64,000 nt of DNA from Gordonia alkanivorans NBRC 16433. Its GTDB lineage: Bacteria; Actinomycetota; Actinomycetes; Mycobacteriales; Mycobacteriaceae. The stretch covers positions 248,001-312,000 of the forward strand of contig NZ_BACI01000097.1 in assembly GCF_000225505.1 (NCBI RefSeq), read 5' to 3'. The position numbers and the translations under genes were made by a program. Position 1 is the stretch's first letter; each line of letters opens with the position of its first letter. Positions 1 to 9,606 of this stretch are shown here, piece after piece. The notes under the pieces are model-generated. The model ran no database searches. It was not told the origin of the DNA and worked only from the letters and a program-made list of their open reading frames with translations.

Positions 1-3000
1 TGCGCGGAGAGCGAATTCGCCGTAGGTGACTTCGCGGTCGGCGAAGACCAGTGCGACCGCCTCGGGGTCCTGTCGGTACCCGGTCAGCAGCGCGGCGGAC
101 AGATCCGGCGCGGACAGTTCGAGTGGGGCACCACGCGACCAGCCCCGGGCCGTGTCCACCTCGGCCTCGGGGAACGCGAAGAGATCGTCGACGCGCAGCG
201 CCTGTCCGGCGTCGTCACGCTCGAGCGAGCCGGCGATCGTGCCCAGCACGTCGTGGAGGTAGCGCGCGAACCGTTCGATCGTCGGCTCGTCGAAGAGATC
301 GCGGGCATAGCCGAACGCCACCGAGATCTGCCCGGCGTGGTCGCCGGAGTCGGCGTATTCGACGACGCTGAGCGACAGGTCGTATTTGGCGAACGGGGCC
401 CGCGCGTCGATGAGGCTGATTCCGGCCTCGTCCTCGAAGAGCCGCTCGACCTGATCGTGCTGCATCACCAGCTCGACCTGGAAGAGCGGCGAATGCGCCG
501 TGGAGCGGCGTGCGCCCACCGCGTCGACGACCTGCTCGAAGGGGACGTCGGCGTTGCTGAGCGCTTGCGCGCGAGTGTGATTGGCCTCGTTGAGAAGGCT
601 GGTGAGATCGGTGTCGGGGTGTACGCGGGTGCGCAGCACGAGCGTGTTGACGAACATGCCGATCAGGTCGGTGAGCTCCGGCTCGTCCCGCCCGGCGATC
701 GCCGTGCCGATGGCCACGTCGTCGCTGCCGCTGAGACGCGACAGCATCACCGCGAGAGCTGCGTGGAAGATCGCGAAGACGGTCACCCCGTGGTGGGCGG
801 CAACCGCGTGCAGCCGGGCGACGGTGTCGGCGTCGAGCATCGTGTCGACGTAGCCGCCCGCGCCGGACGGCCGGATGGGACGCGCCCGGTCGGTGGGCAG
901 CGAGATGAGTTCGGGCATGCCCGCCAGTTCGGTGCGCCAGAAGTCCAGCTGGGCCGACATCAGCGATGATTCGTCGGAGGCCTCGCCGAGGACGTCGCGT
1001 TGCCACAGTGCGTAGTCGGCGTACTGCACCGGCAGCGGACGCCAGGCGGGTGGCCGGCCGGCGAGCCGGGCGGCGTAGGCCGTCAGGACGTCGGTGATCA
1101 GCGGTCCGAGCGAGGCGCCGTCGCCGACGATGTGGTGCATGACCACGACCAGGACGTGATCGAGCGTTCCGTCGGTCGACACGGCGCGGAAAAGTCGTGC
1201 GCGGACCGGATATTCGTAGTTCAGGTCGAAGCCGGTCACGGCGAAGTCGGCGAGCCTGCGCTCGGTATCCGCCGGTGCGACGTCGACCACGTCGAACAAC
1301 CGGGCCGCGGCGGCGGCCTCGGCCGAATGGATGAACTGGAAGGTCTCGCCGTCCTCGTCGGGGAACGTGGTCCGCAGCGGCTCGTGACGGGCGATGACGT
1401 CGTCGATCGCACCGGCCAGCGCGGCCGCGTCGACGTCGGCGCCGAGCCGTACCGCGCCGGGGATGTTGTACGCCGCCGACGTCGGGTCGAGCCGGTTGAT
1501 AAACCACAGGCGACGCTGGCTGAACGCCAACGGGATCCGGTCCGGACGTGGCAGCGGCCGGAGCTCCGGACGGCGCGTGGCGGCGTCGTCGGCCACCGGC
1601 GTCGCCACGCGGATGATGTCGCCGAGGCTCTGGCTCTCGAAGACGTTGGCCAGCTTGATGTCGAGGCCGGCGACGGTACGCAGCCGCGACGCCAGCCGGG
1701 CCGCGGTCAGCGAATCCGCACCGAGCGCGAAGATGTTGTCCTGCAACCCGATCGGCTCGATGTCGAGCAGCTCTTCGACGATCGCGACGACTTCGCGTTC
1801 CCGCAGGGTCGAGGGCGGGACATAGGCCACCTTCTCGTCGCGCGCGAACACCGGGGCGGGCAGCGCCTGCCGGTTGAGTTTTCCGTTCGCGGTGAGGGGC
1901 AGCTCGTCGATCAGCATCACGACGTCGGGCACCATGTATCCCGGCACGTGGGCGCGGACCTGTTCCCGGATGAGGGATTCGTCCAGCCCGCCACCGGTTT
2001 CGGTGACCGCGTAGCCGATCAGCTTCGCCCCACCGGCCGACGCGGCGTCGGTGACGACGGCGGCCGCCGCCGCCACTCCGTCGACGGCCCGCAGAGCCGA
2101 TTCGACCTCGCCGAGTTCGACCCGGAATCCCCGCAGCTGCACCTGGGTGTCGGCACGCCCCAGGTATTGGACGTCGGTACCGATACGCCGGCCGAGATCG
2201 CCGGTTCGGTACATCCGCTCACCGGTGCCGTGCAGGTCCGCGACGAACCGGGTGGCCGAGAGAGCGCGGCGGTTGCGATATCCGCGCGCGAGTTGCCCAC
2301 CGACGACGTAGATCTCGCCGACGGCGCCCTCGGGCACCGGGTGCAGGCGGTTGTCGAGCACCCGCAGGCCCAGCGAGTTCAGCGGACGACCGATGAGACT
2401 GGCGCTCTCCCCGCGCACGAGGTCGGGGTCGAGCGGACGGTAGGTGACGTGAACCGTCGTCTCGGTGATGCCGTACATGTTGACGAGTTCGATCTCGTCG
2501 CCGAACGACTCGTACCAGTTGTGCACCTCGTCGAAGCGCAGCTCCTCGCCGCCGAAAACGATGTAGCGCAACGCCAGTGGCGTCCCGGTACGGCGACGGA
2601 CGTCGGCCACGATGCTGAACGCCGACGGCGTCAGCGATGCCACCGTGATCTCCTCGTCGGCGAGCAATTGCAGGAACTCGGCCGGGGCCCGGGCGACCAT
2701 ACGGTCGACCATCACGGCCCGTCCGCCGGTGAGCAGCGGACCGAAGATCTCCCACACGGAGAAGTCGAAGGCATAGGAGTGGAAGACCGACCACACGTCC
2801 TCGGGCGTGAAATCGAAGTCGGCCGACGCTGCGTCGAGCAGCGTGGCCACGTTGCGATGCACGATCTCGACGCCCTTGGGCGCCCCGGTCGACCCGGAGG
2901 TGTAGATGACGTAGGCCGTCGCCTCCGGAGTCGCGGGTCCACGCGGCGCCGGGAGCGCGGAGACCTCGGGTGTCTCGGCCTCGGCGAGGAGCGCTCCGGT

Positions 3001-4782
3001 CTCGACGACCTCGCACTCCCCTGCCCATCCGGGCGCCTCGCCGTCGGAGACGACCAGGCACGCCGGGGCGGCGTCATCGACGATGTAGCGCAGACGCTCC
3101 TCCGGGTTGCCGGTGTCCAGCGGCAGATACCCGGCACCCGCCTTCAGCACGGCGAGCAGAACGACCACGAGGCTCGTGTCACGCGCGGTGGCGACCCCGA
3201 CCAGATCGCCGGCTCCGACGCCACGGGCACGCAACGATCGCGCCATCGCATCCGAACGGGTCGCGAGTTCGGCGTAGCTGAGCGTCGCGCCGTCGGCATC
3301 GGAGACCGCTCCCCGGTGACGGTGGGCGGTCGCGACCTCGTCGAACATCTCCACCAGGGTCGGCGTCGTCGGCCGCGGTAGCGGCTGCGGCAGGGAGTCG
3401 AGGAGCCGGTGATCGGAGTCGGCGAGCAGATCGACATCGGCGACGGGGGTGTCGAGTGCCCCGGCCGAGAGGAACCGGTCGAGGAACGTCAGGAACCGCC
3501 GATGCAGCCCGTCGAGTTCACCGTGCGAGTAGAGGTGCGGGTTTCCGTGCAGGTCGACGACGAGCGGCGCCCCGGGGCTCGACTGATACAGGTTGATCAG
3601 GAGGTCCTCGAGGATGCCCGACGTGAGGATTCGGTACTCCATGTCGGTGCCGTCGATGGCGACCTGCTCGTCGAAGAACACCATGTTGATGGTGGGTCCG
3701 AAGGAGACCGAACTCTGGTCGAGACCGGCGTCGCGGCGGATGTCGTCGGAGCGGTACCGCTGGTGCCGCAGGGCACCGGTCAGTTCGAGCTGCGCGGTCT
3801 GGATCAGCTCGCGGACCGACTTCGACGAGACCTCGCGCAACCGGATCGGCAGGATGTTGGACACCATGCCGCCGGAGATCTTGATCTTCGCGGTGGCCCG
3901 CCCGGTGACCGGAAGGCTGAGGACGATGTCGTCGTGGTTGCTCATGCGTGCCAGGAACGCACCGAACGCAGAGGTCATCAGGACTGCCAGGGAACTGTTC
4001 AGCTCGCCGGCGAGGGCCTCGTACCGGCGCTGCCGATCCGGGCCCAGGGCGGCACTGGCGACCACGTTGTCGAAGGACAGCGAACCGGTGGTGCCGACCT
4101 TCGACAGCGTCACCCGCTCCGGCAGGTCCGCGACGCGTTCGAGCCAGTGCGCGCGGTCGGTCTCCCGGCGGGTGCTGCCCTGATAGGACTCCTCGTAGGC
4201 GACTATCTCGGCCATCGAGGCCGGCAGCTTGTCGCGCGGTTCCTCGCCCCGGCGGAGGGCGTTGTAGCGATCGACAGTGCGACGCATGATCGACAGGGCG
4301 GCGTACCCGTCGATGATGATGTGGTGGGCACGGTTGTACCAGAACGTGCGATCGTCAGAGATCAGCAGGATCGAGACGATGATGAACTGGTCGGTCAGGA
4401 GGTCGACCGGTTGCCGGTACTCGGCCTGCATCCACTGCATCGCCGCCGCGACCGGATCGGGTTCGGAGCGGAAGTCCAGGATGTCGACGGACTGGTCGAA
4501 GTCGACGTCGACGTACTGCATGGGGATTCCGTCGATCTCGGTCAGACGGACGAACGGCGACTCGACGAGTTTGCCCACCTCGACACAGCACTGGGCGAAG
4601 AGCTCGACATCCAGTCCGCCCGGCGCATGGCGGATGTCCACGTACTGAGCGATGTTGACCGAGTACTCGGACGACAGCGACTCGGCGAACCACATGCCGC
4701 GCTGCGCCGCGGTGAGCGGAAGGACCTGAATGGTCTCGTCCACCTCACCCGGCGTATCCGCACGGTAATCGGCGATTGCCAC
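1..4782 (-). CDS. Nonribosomal peptide synthetase, 5' part (C-A-T-C-A...), partial at left edge
   Basis: An open frame of 1594 codons runs without a stop from a GTG at 4782 off the left edge. Domains in order: condensation 1 (LPLTAAQRGMWF near residue 23, HHIIIDG at about 152), adenylation 1 (A3 core YTSGSTGAPKGV near 625, NMYGITETTVH near 760), thiolation (DNIFALGADSL, Ser at about 1024), condensation 2 (HHIVGDG at about 1215), and the first residues of a second adenylation domain (VFADREVTYGEFALRA) at the edge. The ten-residue pocket code I extract by eye from A1 is DFWSVGMVHK, close to the threonine code DFWNIGMVHK. The N-terminal C domain resembles starter C domains of DhbF/EntF-type synthetases, so an acyl starter is plausible. 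The same-strand exporter genes upstream suggest export of the product. The product is unknown. No IdeR box is obvious upstream. Confidence 0.93.
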   Translation of the reverse strand, partial: MAIADYRADTPGEVDETIQVLPLTAAQRGMWFAESLSSEYSVNIAQYVDIRHAPGGLDVELFAQCCVEVGKLVESPFVRLTEIDGIPMQYVDVDFDQSVDILDFRSEPDPVAAAMQWMQAEYRQPVDLLTDQFIIVSILLISDDRTFWYNRAHHIIIDGYAALSIMRRTVDRYNALRRGEEPRDKLPASMAEIVAYEESYQGSTRRETDRAHWLERVADLPERVTLSKVGTTGSLSFDNVVASAALGPDRQRRYEALAGELNSSLAVLMTSAFGAFLARMSNHDDIVLSLPVTGRATAKIKISGGMVSNILPIRLREVSSKSVRELIQTAQLELTGALRHQRYRSDDIRRDAGLDQSSVSFGPTINMVFFDEQVAIDGTDMEYRILTSGILEDLLINLYQSSPGAPLVVDLHGNPHLYSHGELDGLHRRFLTFLDRFLSAGALDTPVADVDLLADSDHRLLDSLPQPLPRPTTPTLVEMFDEVATAHRHRGAVSDADGATLSYAELATRSDAMARSLRARGVGAGDLVGVATARDTSLVVVLLAVLKAGAGYLPLDTGNPEERLRYIVDDAAPACLVVSDGEAPGWAGECEVVETGALLAEAETPEVSALPAPRGPATPEATAYVIYTSGSTGAPKGVEIVHRNVATLLDAASADFDFTPEDVWSVFHSYAFDFSVWEIFGPLLTGGRAVMVDRMVARAPAEFLQLLADEEITVASLTPSAFSIVADVRRRTGTPLALRYIVFGGEELRFDEVHNWYESFGDEIELVNMYGITETTVHVTYRPLDPDLVRGESASLIGRPLNSLGLRVLDNRLHPVPEGAVGEIYVVGGQLARGYRNRRALSATRFVADLHGTGERMYRTGDLGRRIGTDVQYLGRADTQVQLRGFRVELGEVESALRAVDGVAAAAAVVTDAASAGGAKLIGYAVTETGGGLDESLIREQVRAHVPGYMVPDVVMLIDELPLTANGKLNRQALPAPVFARDEKVAYVPPSTLREREVVAIVEELLDIEPIGLQDNIFALGADSLTAARLASRLRTVAGLDIKLANVFESQSLGDIIRVATPVADDAATRRPELRPLPRPDRIPLAFSQRRLWFINRLDPTSAAYNIPGAVRLGADVDAAALAGAIDDVIARHEPLRTTFPDEDGETFQFIHSAEAAAAARLFDVVDVAPADTERRLADFAVTGFDLNYEYPVRARLFRAVSTDGTLDHVLVVVMHHIVGDGASLGPLITDVLTAYAARLAGRPPAWRPLPVQYADYALWQRDVLGEASDESSLMSAQLDFWRTELAGMPELISLPTDRARPIRPSGAGGYVDTMLDADTVARLHAVAAHHGVTVFAIFHAALAVMLSRLSGSDDVAIGTAIAGRDEPELTDLIGMFVNTLVLRTRVHPDTDLTSLLNEANHTRAQALSNADVPFEQVVDAVGARRSTAHSPLFQVELVMQHDQVERLFEDEAGISLIDARAPFAKYDLSLSVVEYADSGDHAGQISVAFGYARDLFDEPTIERFARYLHDVLGTIAGSLERDDAGQALRVDDLFAFPEAEVDTARGWSRGAPLELSAPDLSAALLTGYRQDPEAVALVFADREVTYGEFALRA

Positions 4783-5154
4783 GTCCTCTGAACTCTCCCT
4801 CGCTAGTCCTGCAGTCGATTAGACCTCACGACACTGCTGTTAGTAATCGTTCAGACCCTCCACATCGGACGCCGACACAGAATCTCCATGCTATTTCACG
4901 CGAGGGGGTCTCATGAAATCGGGATGCGGGGCCAGCCTCTGAGAATGCCATCGCCGTACCCGCCTTCCTTGTTACGCGCCGCGGCGTGTCCGAGCCCGGC
5001 GAGACGACCGCACCCGGCGAGCGCCGCACTCGGCCCATAGGCCGCTGGCCAGCGTTAATGAGCTCGCGTCCGATGGCGGGGCGGTCCGCGTCGGCGGGGC
5101 TGAAGCCATACCGAGCGTCATTCGTTACCCGGACGCCACTGGATCGGTTCGCGA
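4783..5154. other. Intergenic stretch between exporter permease and NRPS
   Basis: About 370 bases hold no convincing gene on either strand. The composition is less GC-rich than the NRPS. The gap means the NRPS could have its own promoter, but I see no clear -35/-10 pair and no IdeR-type palindrome. An AGAGGA lies almost against the NRPS GTG and an AGGGAG about 14 bases before it, so the exact NRPS start is not certain. Confidence 0.5.
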
Positions 5155-6021
5155 TCATCGGTCCCTTGCGGCTTTTCGATAACCGCGAAGAGCTGGATAA
5201 ATGGAAATGACCAGAATCACCACGGTCCAAACCGCGACTTTCACCAGGTTCTCGGCGAGCGGACCACCCGCTGCCAGCGCGCGCATGGACTCGATGGCTG
5301 GCGACATGGGTTGATTCTCAACTATCGGCTGAAGCCAGGTCGGGTAGGCACTTACTGGGGAAAATCCCGAGTTGAAGAACATCAGTAGGCTCGAGACCAA
5401 GCCAAGATACGGCACGATCGGGGCGCCCGGCCGTGCACTGACTGCAAGCGCAAGGGTGAGAGTCGCGAACGCGGCGCCGTAGGCTAGCGCGACCAGTATC
5501 AAACCGACCGCAGATCCAAACCCCTGAGTGAAGCGGAAGCCGATCAAGTGCCCGGCGGCCAGAAGAATGACAGTCGTGACGAGAATCCGAGCCAACTCGG
5601 AGGCCACCCGAGACGTCAGGTCGGCGGCGCGGTGGATCGGCAACACGAACAGCCGTGCGAGCAAGCCGGTGGACCGTTCCCGGTTCAAGCGAGTCGCAGA
5701 CGCGATTGAGCCGAACATAGCTCCGACAAGTATCACCAGCGGCACCGTTCCGTAAGCACTGTTCTGACCGGTAGCGGACCCGATTGCGTCTCCCAGGACG
5801 ACTTTGAACATGACCATGCTCAGCGCCGGGAACACGAGCGCTTGAACCAGCGTCGGCTTGTCGCGAACGAACACTACGATCTGTCTTCCGGCCAACGGAA
5901 TGCTCTGCCGCCACAACGCACGTAGCGAAGACTCCGCAGGGACATTGGTTGGCACGCGCGCGATAAATCCGCCTTGCGGGCGCTCCGACTTGTCGTCCGT
6001 CGTTTTGGGAACCACGCTCAC
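5155..6021 (-). CDS. ABC-2 type transporter permease (DrrC-like)
   Basis: A 288-residue integral membrane protein of the ABC2_membrane family (DrrB/DrrC, antibiotic or lipid export). The cytoplasmic N terminus (about 60 residues) is followed by about six hydrophobic helices, with the loop ERSTGLLARLFVLPIHRAADL typical of this family. I place the start at the GTG at 6021 because it overlaps the upstream permease stop as GTGA, the usual sign of translational coupling. A longer frame back to 6114 would overlap the neighbour by about 100 bases. It most likely forms a heterodimer with the adjacent permease, powered by the ATPase at 6844-8328, to export the peptide made by the downstream NRPS. Its GC content is lower than that of flanking genes. 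Confidence 0.85.
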   Translation of the reverse strand: MSVVPKTTDDKSERPQGGFIARVPTNVPAESSLRALWRQSIPLAGRQIVVFVRDKPTLVQALVFPALSMVMFKVVLGDAIGSATGQNSAYGTVPLVILVGAMFGSIASATRLNRERSTGLLARLFVLPIHRAADLTSRVASELARILVTTVILLAAGHLIGFRFTQGFGSAVGLILVALAYGAAFATLTLALAVSARPGAPIVPYLGLVSSLLMFFNSGFSPVSAYPTWLQPIVENQPMSPAIESMRALAAGGPLAENLVKVAVWTVVILVISIYPALRGYRKAARDR

Positions 6022-6809
6022 TTCCGAGTCCTCCGAACATTGACTGCCAGAAGAAGAAGAGCCGTCGCCGCCAACCCTGCACACCACCACAGCGACGGCT
6101 GCAAGATTGACCACGTCGCAGCCCCGCTGTCCAACGCACGCATCGCGTCAGAGAACTGCGAAATCGGCTGGTTACGAACGAACGGCTGAATCCACTCGGG
6201 AAATTGCGAGAGAGGTACGAACCCCGTCGACATCATCCCAAGGATGAGGGTCGGTAGTGCCAACGCCTGGCTTGTCGCCTCGGGGCTGCCCGCAACGAGT
6301 CCTATTCCGTCGGCTACCCAAGAAAAAAGCGCACCGACCAAAGCTGCTAGCCCGAAAAGACCAATCGTACCGACGACTCCACCGCCTGGCCGCCAGTCGA
6401 TGAGCAGGCACGCGACAGCCGCACAAGATAGCGAAACTGTGAGTAGCACCGCGTTCGTCGCGGTGCGCGCGAGCATAGGCACCAGTGGAGACATCGGCAT
6501 CACTCGGAAGCGGGTGTTGATCCCCTGCACGCCGTCGAACGCCGCCCGCATCGCTGCTGACGACGCAGCGAAGTTGACCGACTGCAGCAAAATGATCGGC
6601 ATCAGGAACTGTCCGTAATTCACGCCTGGCGCAACCTCGACGATGCTCCGCAGTGGGAGATAAAAGCAGATTGCCAACATCGCCGGTGAGATAAATGCGA
6701 AGATTGCCTCACCGCCACGAATTACCTGATTGATGCCTCTGCCAAACAGCGTCCACCATTGCTGCACGGGGCGCACTCGCGGTTCGATCACTACAGTGAC
6801 AGGGCCCAC
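6018..6809 (-). CDS. ABC-2 type transporter permease (DrrB-like)
   Basis: A 263-residue membrane protein with about six hydrophobic helices, same fold as the next gene and recognisably related to it: both carry a central region around RFRVMPMSPLVPMLAR or RLFVLPIHRA and end in FxRNQPIS-like or ENQPMS-like loops followed by a last helix. Such tandem permeases form heterodimeric DrrABC exporters with a separate ATPase. The start is the ATG at 6809, 34 bases after the ATPase stop. The substrate is not visible from sequence; context points to the NRPS product. Confidence 0.85.
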   Translation of the reverse strand: MGPVTVVIEPRVRPVQQWWTLFGRGINQVIRGGEAIFAFISPAMLAICFYLPLRSIVEVAPGVNYGQFLMPIILLQSVNFAASSAAMRAAFDGVQGINTRFRVMPMSPLVPMLARTATNAVLLTVSLSCAAVACLLIDWRPGGGVVGTIGLFGLAALVGALFSWVADGIGLVAGSPEATSQALALPTLILGMMSTGFVPLSQFPEWIQPFVRNQPISQFSDAMRALDSGAATWSILQPSLWWCAGLAATALLLLAVNVRRTRK

Positions 6810-6843
6810 CTTGGTCCTCCCGGTTGACTCGGGTTGCCGATAC

Positions 6844-8328
6844 TCACTGCGAGTTACTCCGGTCCCGTCGTGGATCGGTCAGTGCCAGGAAGACTTCATC
6901 CAAGGTCGGGCGACGCATCGCTACATCGGAGAGCGCGATCCCAGCAGCAGACGTGCGGTGTATCACCTCGACGAGAGTCTCCGGCCCACCCGGCGCCGGA
7001 ACCGCAACAAAGTGATCGGTCTCCTCTTGACTGTGATCACCGATCAGATCGGCGAGGATCGTACGCAACGTGACGAGATCGGCAGGATCGGTCGGCGTGA
7101 TCTCGCAACACGCGGACCCCGTGGATGCCTTCAGTTCGTCGGAGGTCCCTTCGGCGATGACTCGGCCCTTGTCGATGACGACGATGTTGTCGGAAAGCAC
7201 ATCGGCCTCCTCCAAGTACTGAGTCGTCAGAAGAATTGTCACGCCTGAGTCTCGGAGTTTCTCCACCAGCGTCCATACTTCTTGTCTGCTGCGTGGGTCG
7301 AGACCGGTGGTTGGCTCGTCCAGAAAGACGACCTTCGGCGAAGTGACCAGACCGCACGCGATGTCGATGCGCCGGCGCATACCGCCCGAGTACTCTCGGA
7401 CACGCTTGGTACGAACATCCGTCAACGCGAAGACGTCGAGAAGCTCGTCCGCCCTGGCACGTGCGGCAGGTTTGTCGAGACCGAGCAGCCGCCCGAACAG
7501 AATCAGATTTTCGCGTCCGGTCAACGACTCGTCGAGCGCAGCGAATTGACCAGTCAGCATGATTGACTTCCGGACTGCGGCCGCGTCGACCTCAACGTGG
7601 TATCCGTTCACTGTGGCGGTGCCACCGTCCGGTTTCAGCAGGGTGCAAAGCATGTTGACCGTTGTCGTCTTGCCCGCACCGTTCGGCCCTAGGAGCGCGA
7701 CGATACTGCCCGATGGAACTGTGAAGCTGACATCCTCGACAGCAACCATGTCCTTGAAACGCTTATGGAGGTTCTTTGCCTCGATGGCCGGCGCAGGCAA
7801 GACGGCGGGTTCGGTCGGAGCCTGGAGTGTGCGGATCGATTTTGTGCTGGATTCGGGGCCGTCGGTCGACCGTGTCTGCCACGCGGGAACAGCACCGGAC
7901 GCCACTTTGTCTGTCGTAGACGCAACTGTGTATCCATTCCGCCCCCGAGTCTTCGGTGACGGCAAACCGAAGCGCTCTGAGACGGATGCCGGAACGGGCG
8001 TCGGCGGAACATCCATCTTCGCGACACTGGGCGCCGCGTAATGAGACGACTCAGATTCGGTGTGACTTGAGTCCGCCTCGTAGACAGAAGGGTCCTGCGG
8101 GGTCCCGGCAGGTGCGCCACCGTTTTCGGAGGGGTCTCCGCGGTTAGCATCGTCGATGATGCGCAACGGACGGTAGGCACGCTCACTACGCCAGCGTCGA
8201 AGCTGCTCCTCGACGGGGTCCGGCATGACAAACGGATCCTCTGACAACGGCACCAGGGGCGGGTCCTGCCGCTCGTGCCGAGGCCCGTGGGAGGCGCCGT
8301 ATGGTCGCTGACCACTAGCGTCGGACAT
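6844..8328 (-). CDS. DrrA-family ABC transporter ATP-binding protein with a long N-terminal extension
   Basis: A 494-residue ATPase. The ATPase domain begins near residue 182 and has Walker A GPNGAGKTT (about 214), signature YSGGMRRRIDIA and Walker B VVFLDEPTTGLD, followed by the DrrA-type C-terminal region ending in RRPTLDEVFLALT. DrrA proteins are normally about 310-340 residues. Here some 180 residues precede the domain, rich in Pro, Ser, Asp and Glu, without recognisable fold, containing a short basic/aromatic motif (LRRWRSERAYRPLR, residues 43-56). The start at the ATG at 8328 is supported by AGAGGAAG five bases upstream. It powers the two permeases that follow. Confidence 0.88.
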   Translation of the reverse strand: MSDASGQRPYGASHGPRHERQDPPLVPLSEDPFVMPDPVEEQLRRWRSERAYRPLRIIDDANRGDPSENGGAPAGTPQDPSVYEADSSHTESESSHYAAPSVAKMDVPPTPVPASVSERFGLPSPKTRGRNGYTVASTTDKVASGAVPAWQTRSTDGPESSTKSIRTLQAPTEPAVLPAPAIEAKNLHKRFKDMVAVEDVSFTVPSGSIVALLGPNGAGKTTTVNMLCTLLKPDGGTATVNGYHVEVDAAAVRKSIMLTGQFAALDESLTGRENLILFGRLLGLDKPAARARADELLDVFALTDVRTKRVREYSGGMRRRIDIACGLVTSPKVVFLDEPTTGLDPRSRQEVWTLVEKLRDSGVTILLTTQYLEEADVLSDNIVVIDKGRVIAEGTSDELKASTGSACCEITPTDPADLVTLRTILADLIGDHSQEETDHFVAVPAPGGPETLVEVIHRTSAAGIALSDVAMRRPTLDEVFLALTDPRRDRSNSQ

Positions 8329-8739
8329 GTCTTCCTCTACGCGTCGGGGACAGGAGTAGACGGACTTGAAGCCGGGACGACATCGTTCGGCCTTCACGAC
8401 CCCAAGAGCAAGCGCAAGTCGCATCCACACCAACAAACTTACGCACGATTTGCGCGTGCGCACGAATCAGGCCCGGCCAGTCCTTATTGACTGTCGAGAT
8501 CGCACCGTAGAGCGTTACCCTGGCGATACCCTGCATGGGCGTAGCCGTGTACCTCCCACCTCGAGATCGGTCAACCGAATGAACTCGGCCCCACCAGCTC
8601 GGGCGGTGTCGGTTCGTGGACTTCCGTCGGGGTTGGGTTCCGTGGTTCGTTGACCAGGTGTCCGGGTGTACGACGTCGGTGACGGAAGCCAGCTTCCGTG
8701 CTGTAAAACTTCCCATTTGCACAACTGACAGAGACCTAC
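8329..8739. other. Intergenic stretch upstream of the exporter operon
   Basis: About 410 bases without a credible gene. It contains a perfect 8-base inverted repeat, ACGGAAGC-CA-GCTTCCGT, at 8682-8699, about 40 bases downstream of the glycosyltransferase stop. With a two-base centre it looks more like a protein-binding palindrome than a terminator, and no T-run follows on either strand. The promoter of the exporter operon presumably lies here, but I cannot assign -35/-10 boxes. Confidence 0.45.
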
Positions 8740-9606
8740 TCAGGACCTCGCCTCTGTGACGAGCGCACGCTCACGTGGCAGCCTCGTCAGCAGTCGGTGT
8801 GGCCGCCAGTTCCCTTTCTCGGGGTCCCAAGGTCGGAACATGAGCCACATGACGGTAAAAGAAGCGAAACGAAAGGGCCGCTCGATCTTCAGGGCCTTTA
8901 CTGCACGTTTGTTCCCTCTACGTGCTGCAGTCCGTACACCACCGCTGATATAAAAGCGATTCTTCCACGGAGAGTGTCGCAGTTGCCGACACGATGTATC
9001 GACATGCACCCGTGGATCGAAGTACATTTTGAAATTTGATTCCGATAGCGCGAGGCCGAGATCTAAGTCCTCCCAGCTATCCGGATTGGTCTGCAGGGTG
9101 CCACGAACCTGAGTCCAAACCGTCCGCTTGATCACATAATTGATACCGTTCAAGCTGCCGATCTGACCGCCATCCTTCAAACGGCCGAGGTTCCATGTCA
9201 AAAGCTTGCGTTGAAATCCGGGCGCTGGGCCGTCCCAGCACAGCACCAATCCGGTGAGACCTGCATAGTCGCGCCCAAGGTCGGAGTCGAAAAACGAGAC
9301 GATTCGCTCGGCCCAATCTTCTCTCACACGGGAGTCAGCGTCGGTCTTGGCAATGAGATCCGAGGTCGCCAAATCGAACCCGCGCCGTCTGGCGTGGATA
9401 ACGCCGGGCTGTGATTCTACGACTCGGGTTACATTCTCATGAGCCGAGACAAACTCGTCGACTATTTCACCAGTTTCGTCCGTCGATGAATTATCCACGA
9501 CGATAATCTGGTCGATTGTCCTAGTTTGGTTGACCAAATGCTCGAGGCATGCAGCGATTCGCTTGGCCTCATTGTATGCAGGCACTACAACAGTCAAGGT
9601 ACTCAA
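8740..9606 (-). CDS. Family 2 glycosyltransferase
   Basis: A 288-residue GT-A type glycosyltransferase. It starts with the canonical nucleotide-binding strand TVVVPAYNEAKRI, then VVDNSSTDETGEI, and has a DxD-like metal/sugar-nucleotide motif in AKTDADSRVREDW. There is no transmembrane segment. The start is a TTG at 9606 with GGAGG five bases upstream. It lies on the same strand and upstream of the DrrABC-like exporter and NRPS, which makes glycosylation of the exported peptide or lipopeptide a reasonable guess but no more. Base composition here is the lowest of the window (many A/T-ending codons), suggesting acquisition by transfer. Confidence 0.82.
   Translation of the reverse strand: MSTLTVVVPAYNEAKRIAACLEHLVNQTRTIDQIIVVDNSSTDETGEIVDEFVSAHENVTRVVESQPGVIHARRRGFDLATSDLIAKTDADSRVREDWAERIVSFFDSDLGRDYAGLTGLVLCWDGPAPGFQRKLLTWNLGRLKDGGQIGSLNGINYVIKRTVWTQVRGTLQTNPDSWEDLDLGLALSESNFKMYFDPRVHVDTSCRQLRHSPWKNRFYISGGVRTAARRGNKRAVKALKIERPFRFASFTVMWLMFRPWDPEKGNWRPHRLLTRLPRERALVTEARS

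Noticed and set aside
4783..5154. IdeR (iron) box ahead of the NRPS, which would mark a siderophore locus
   Set aside because: No sequence close to TTAGGTTAGGCTAACCTAA is visible here or in 8329-8739, so iron control is not supported.
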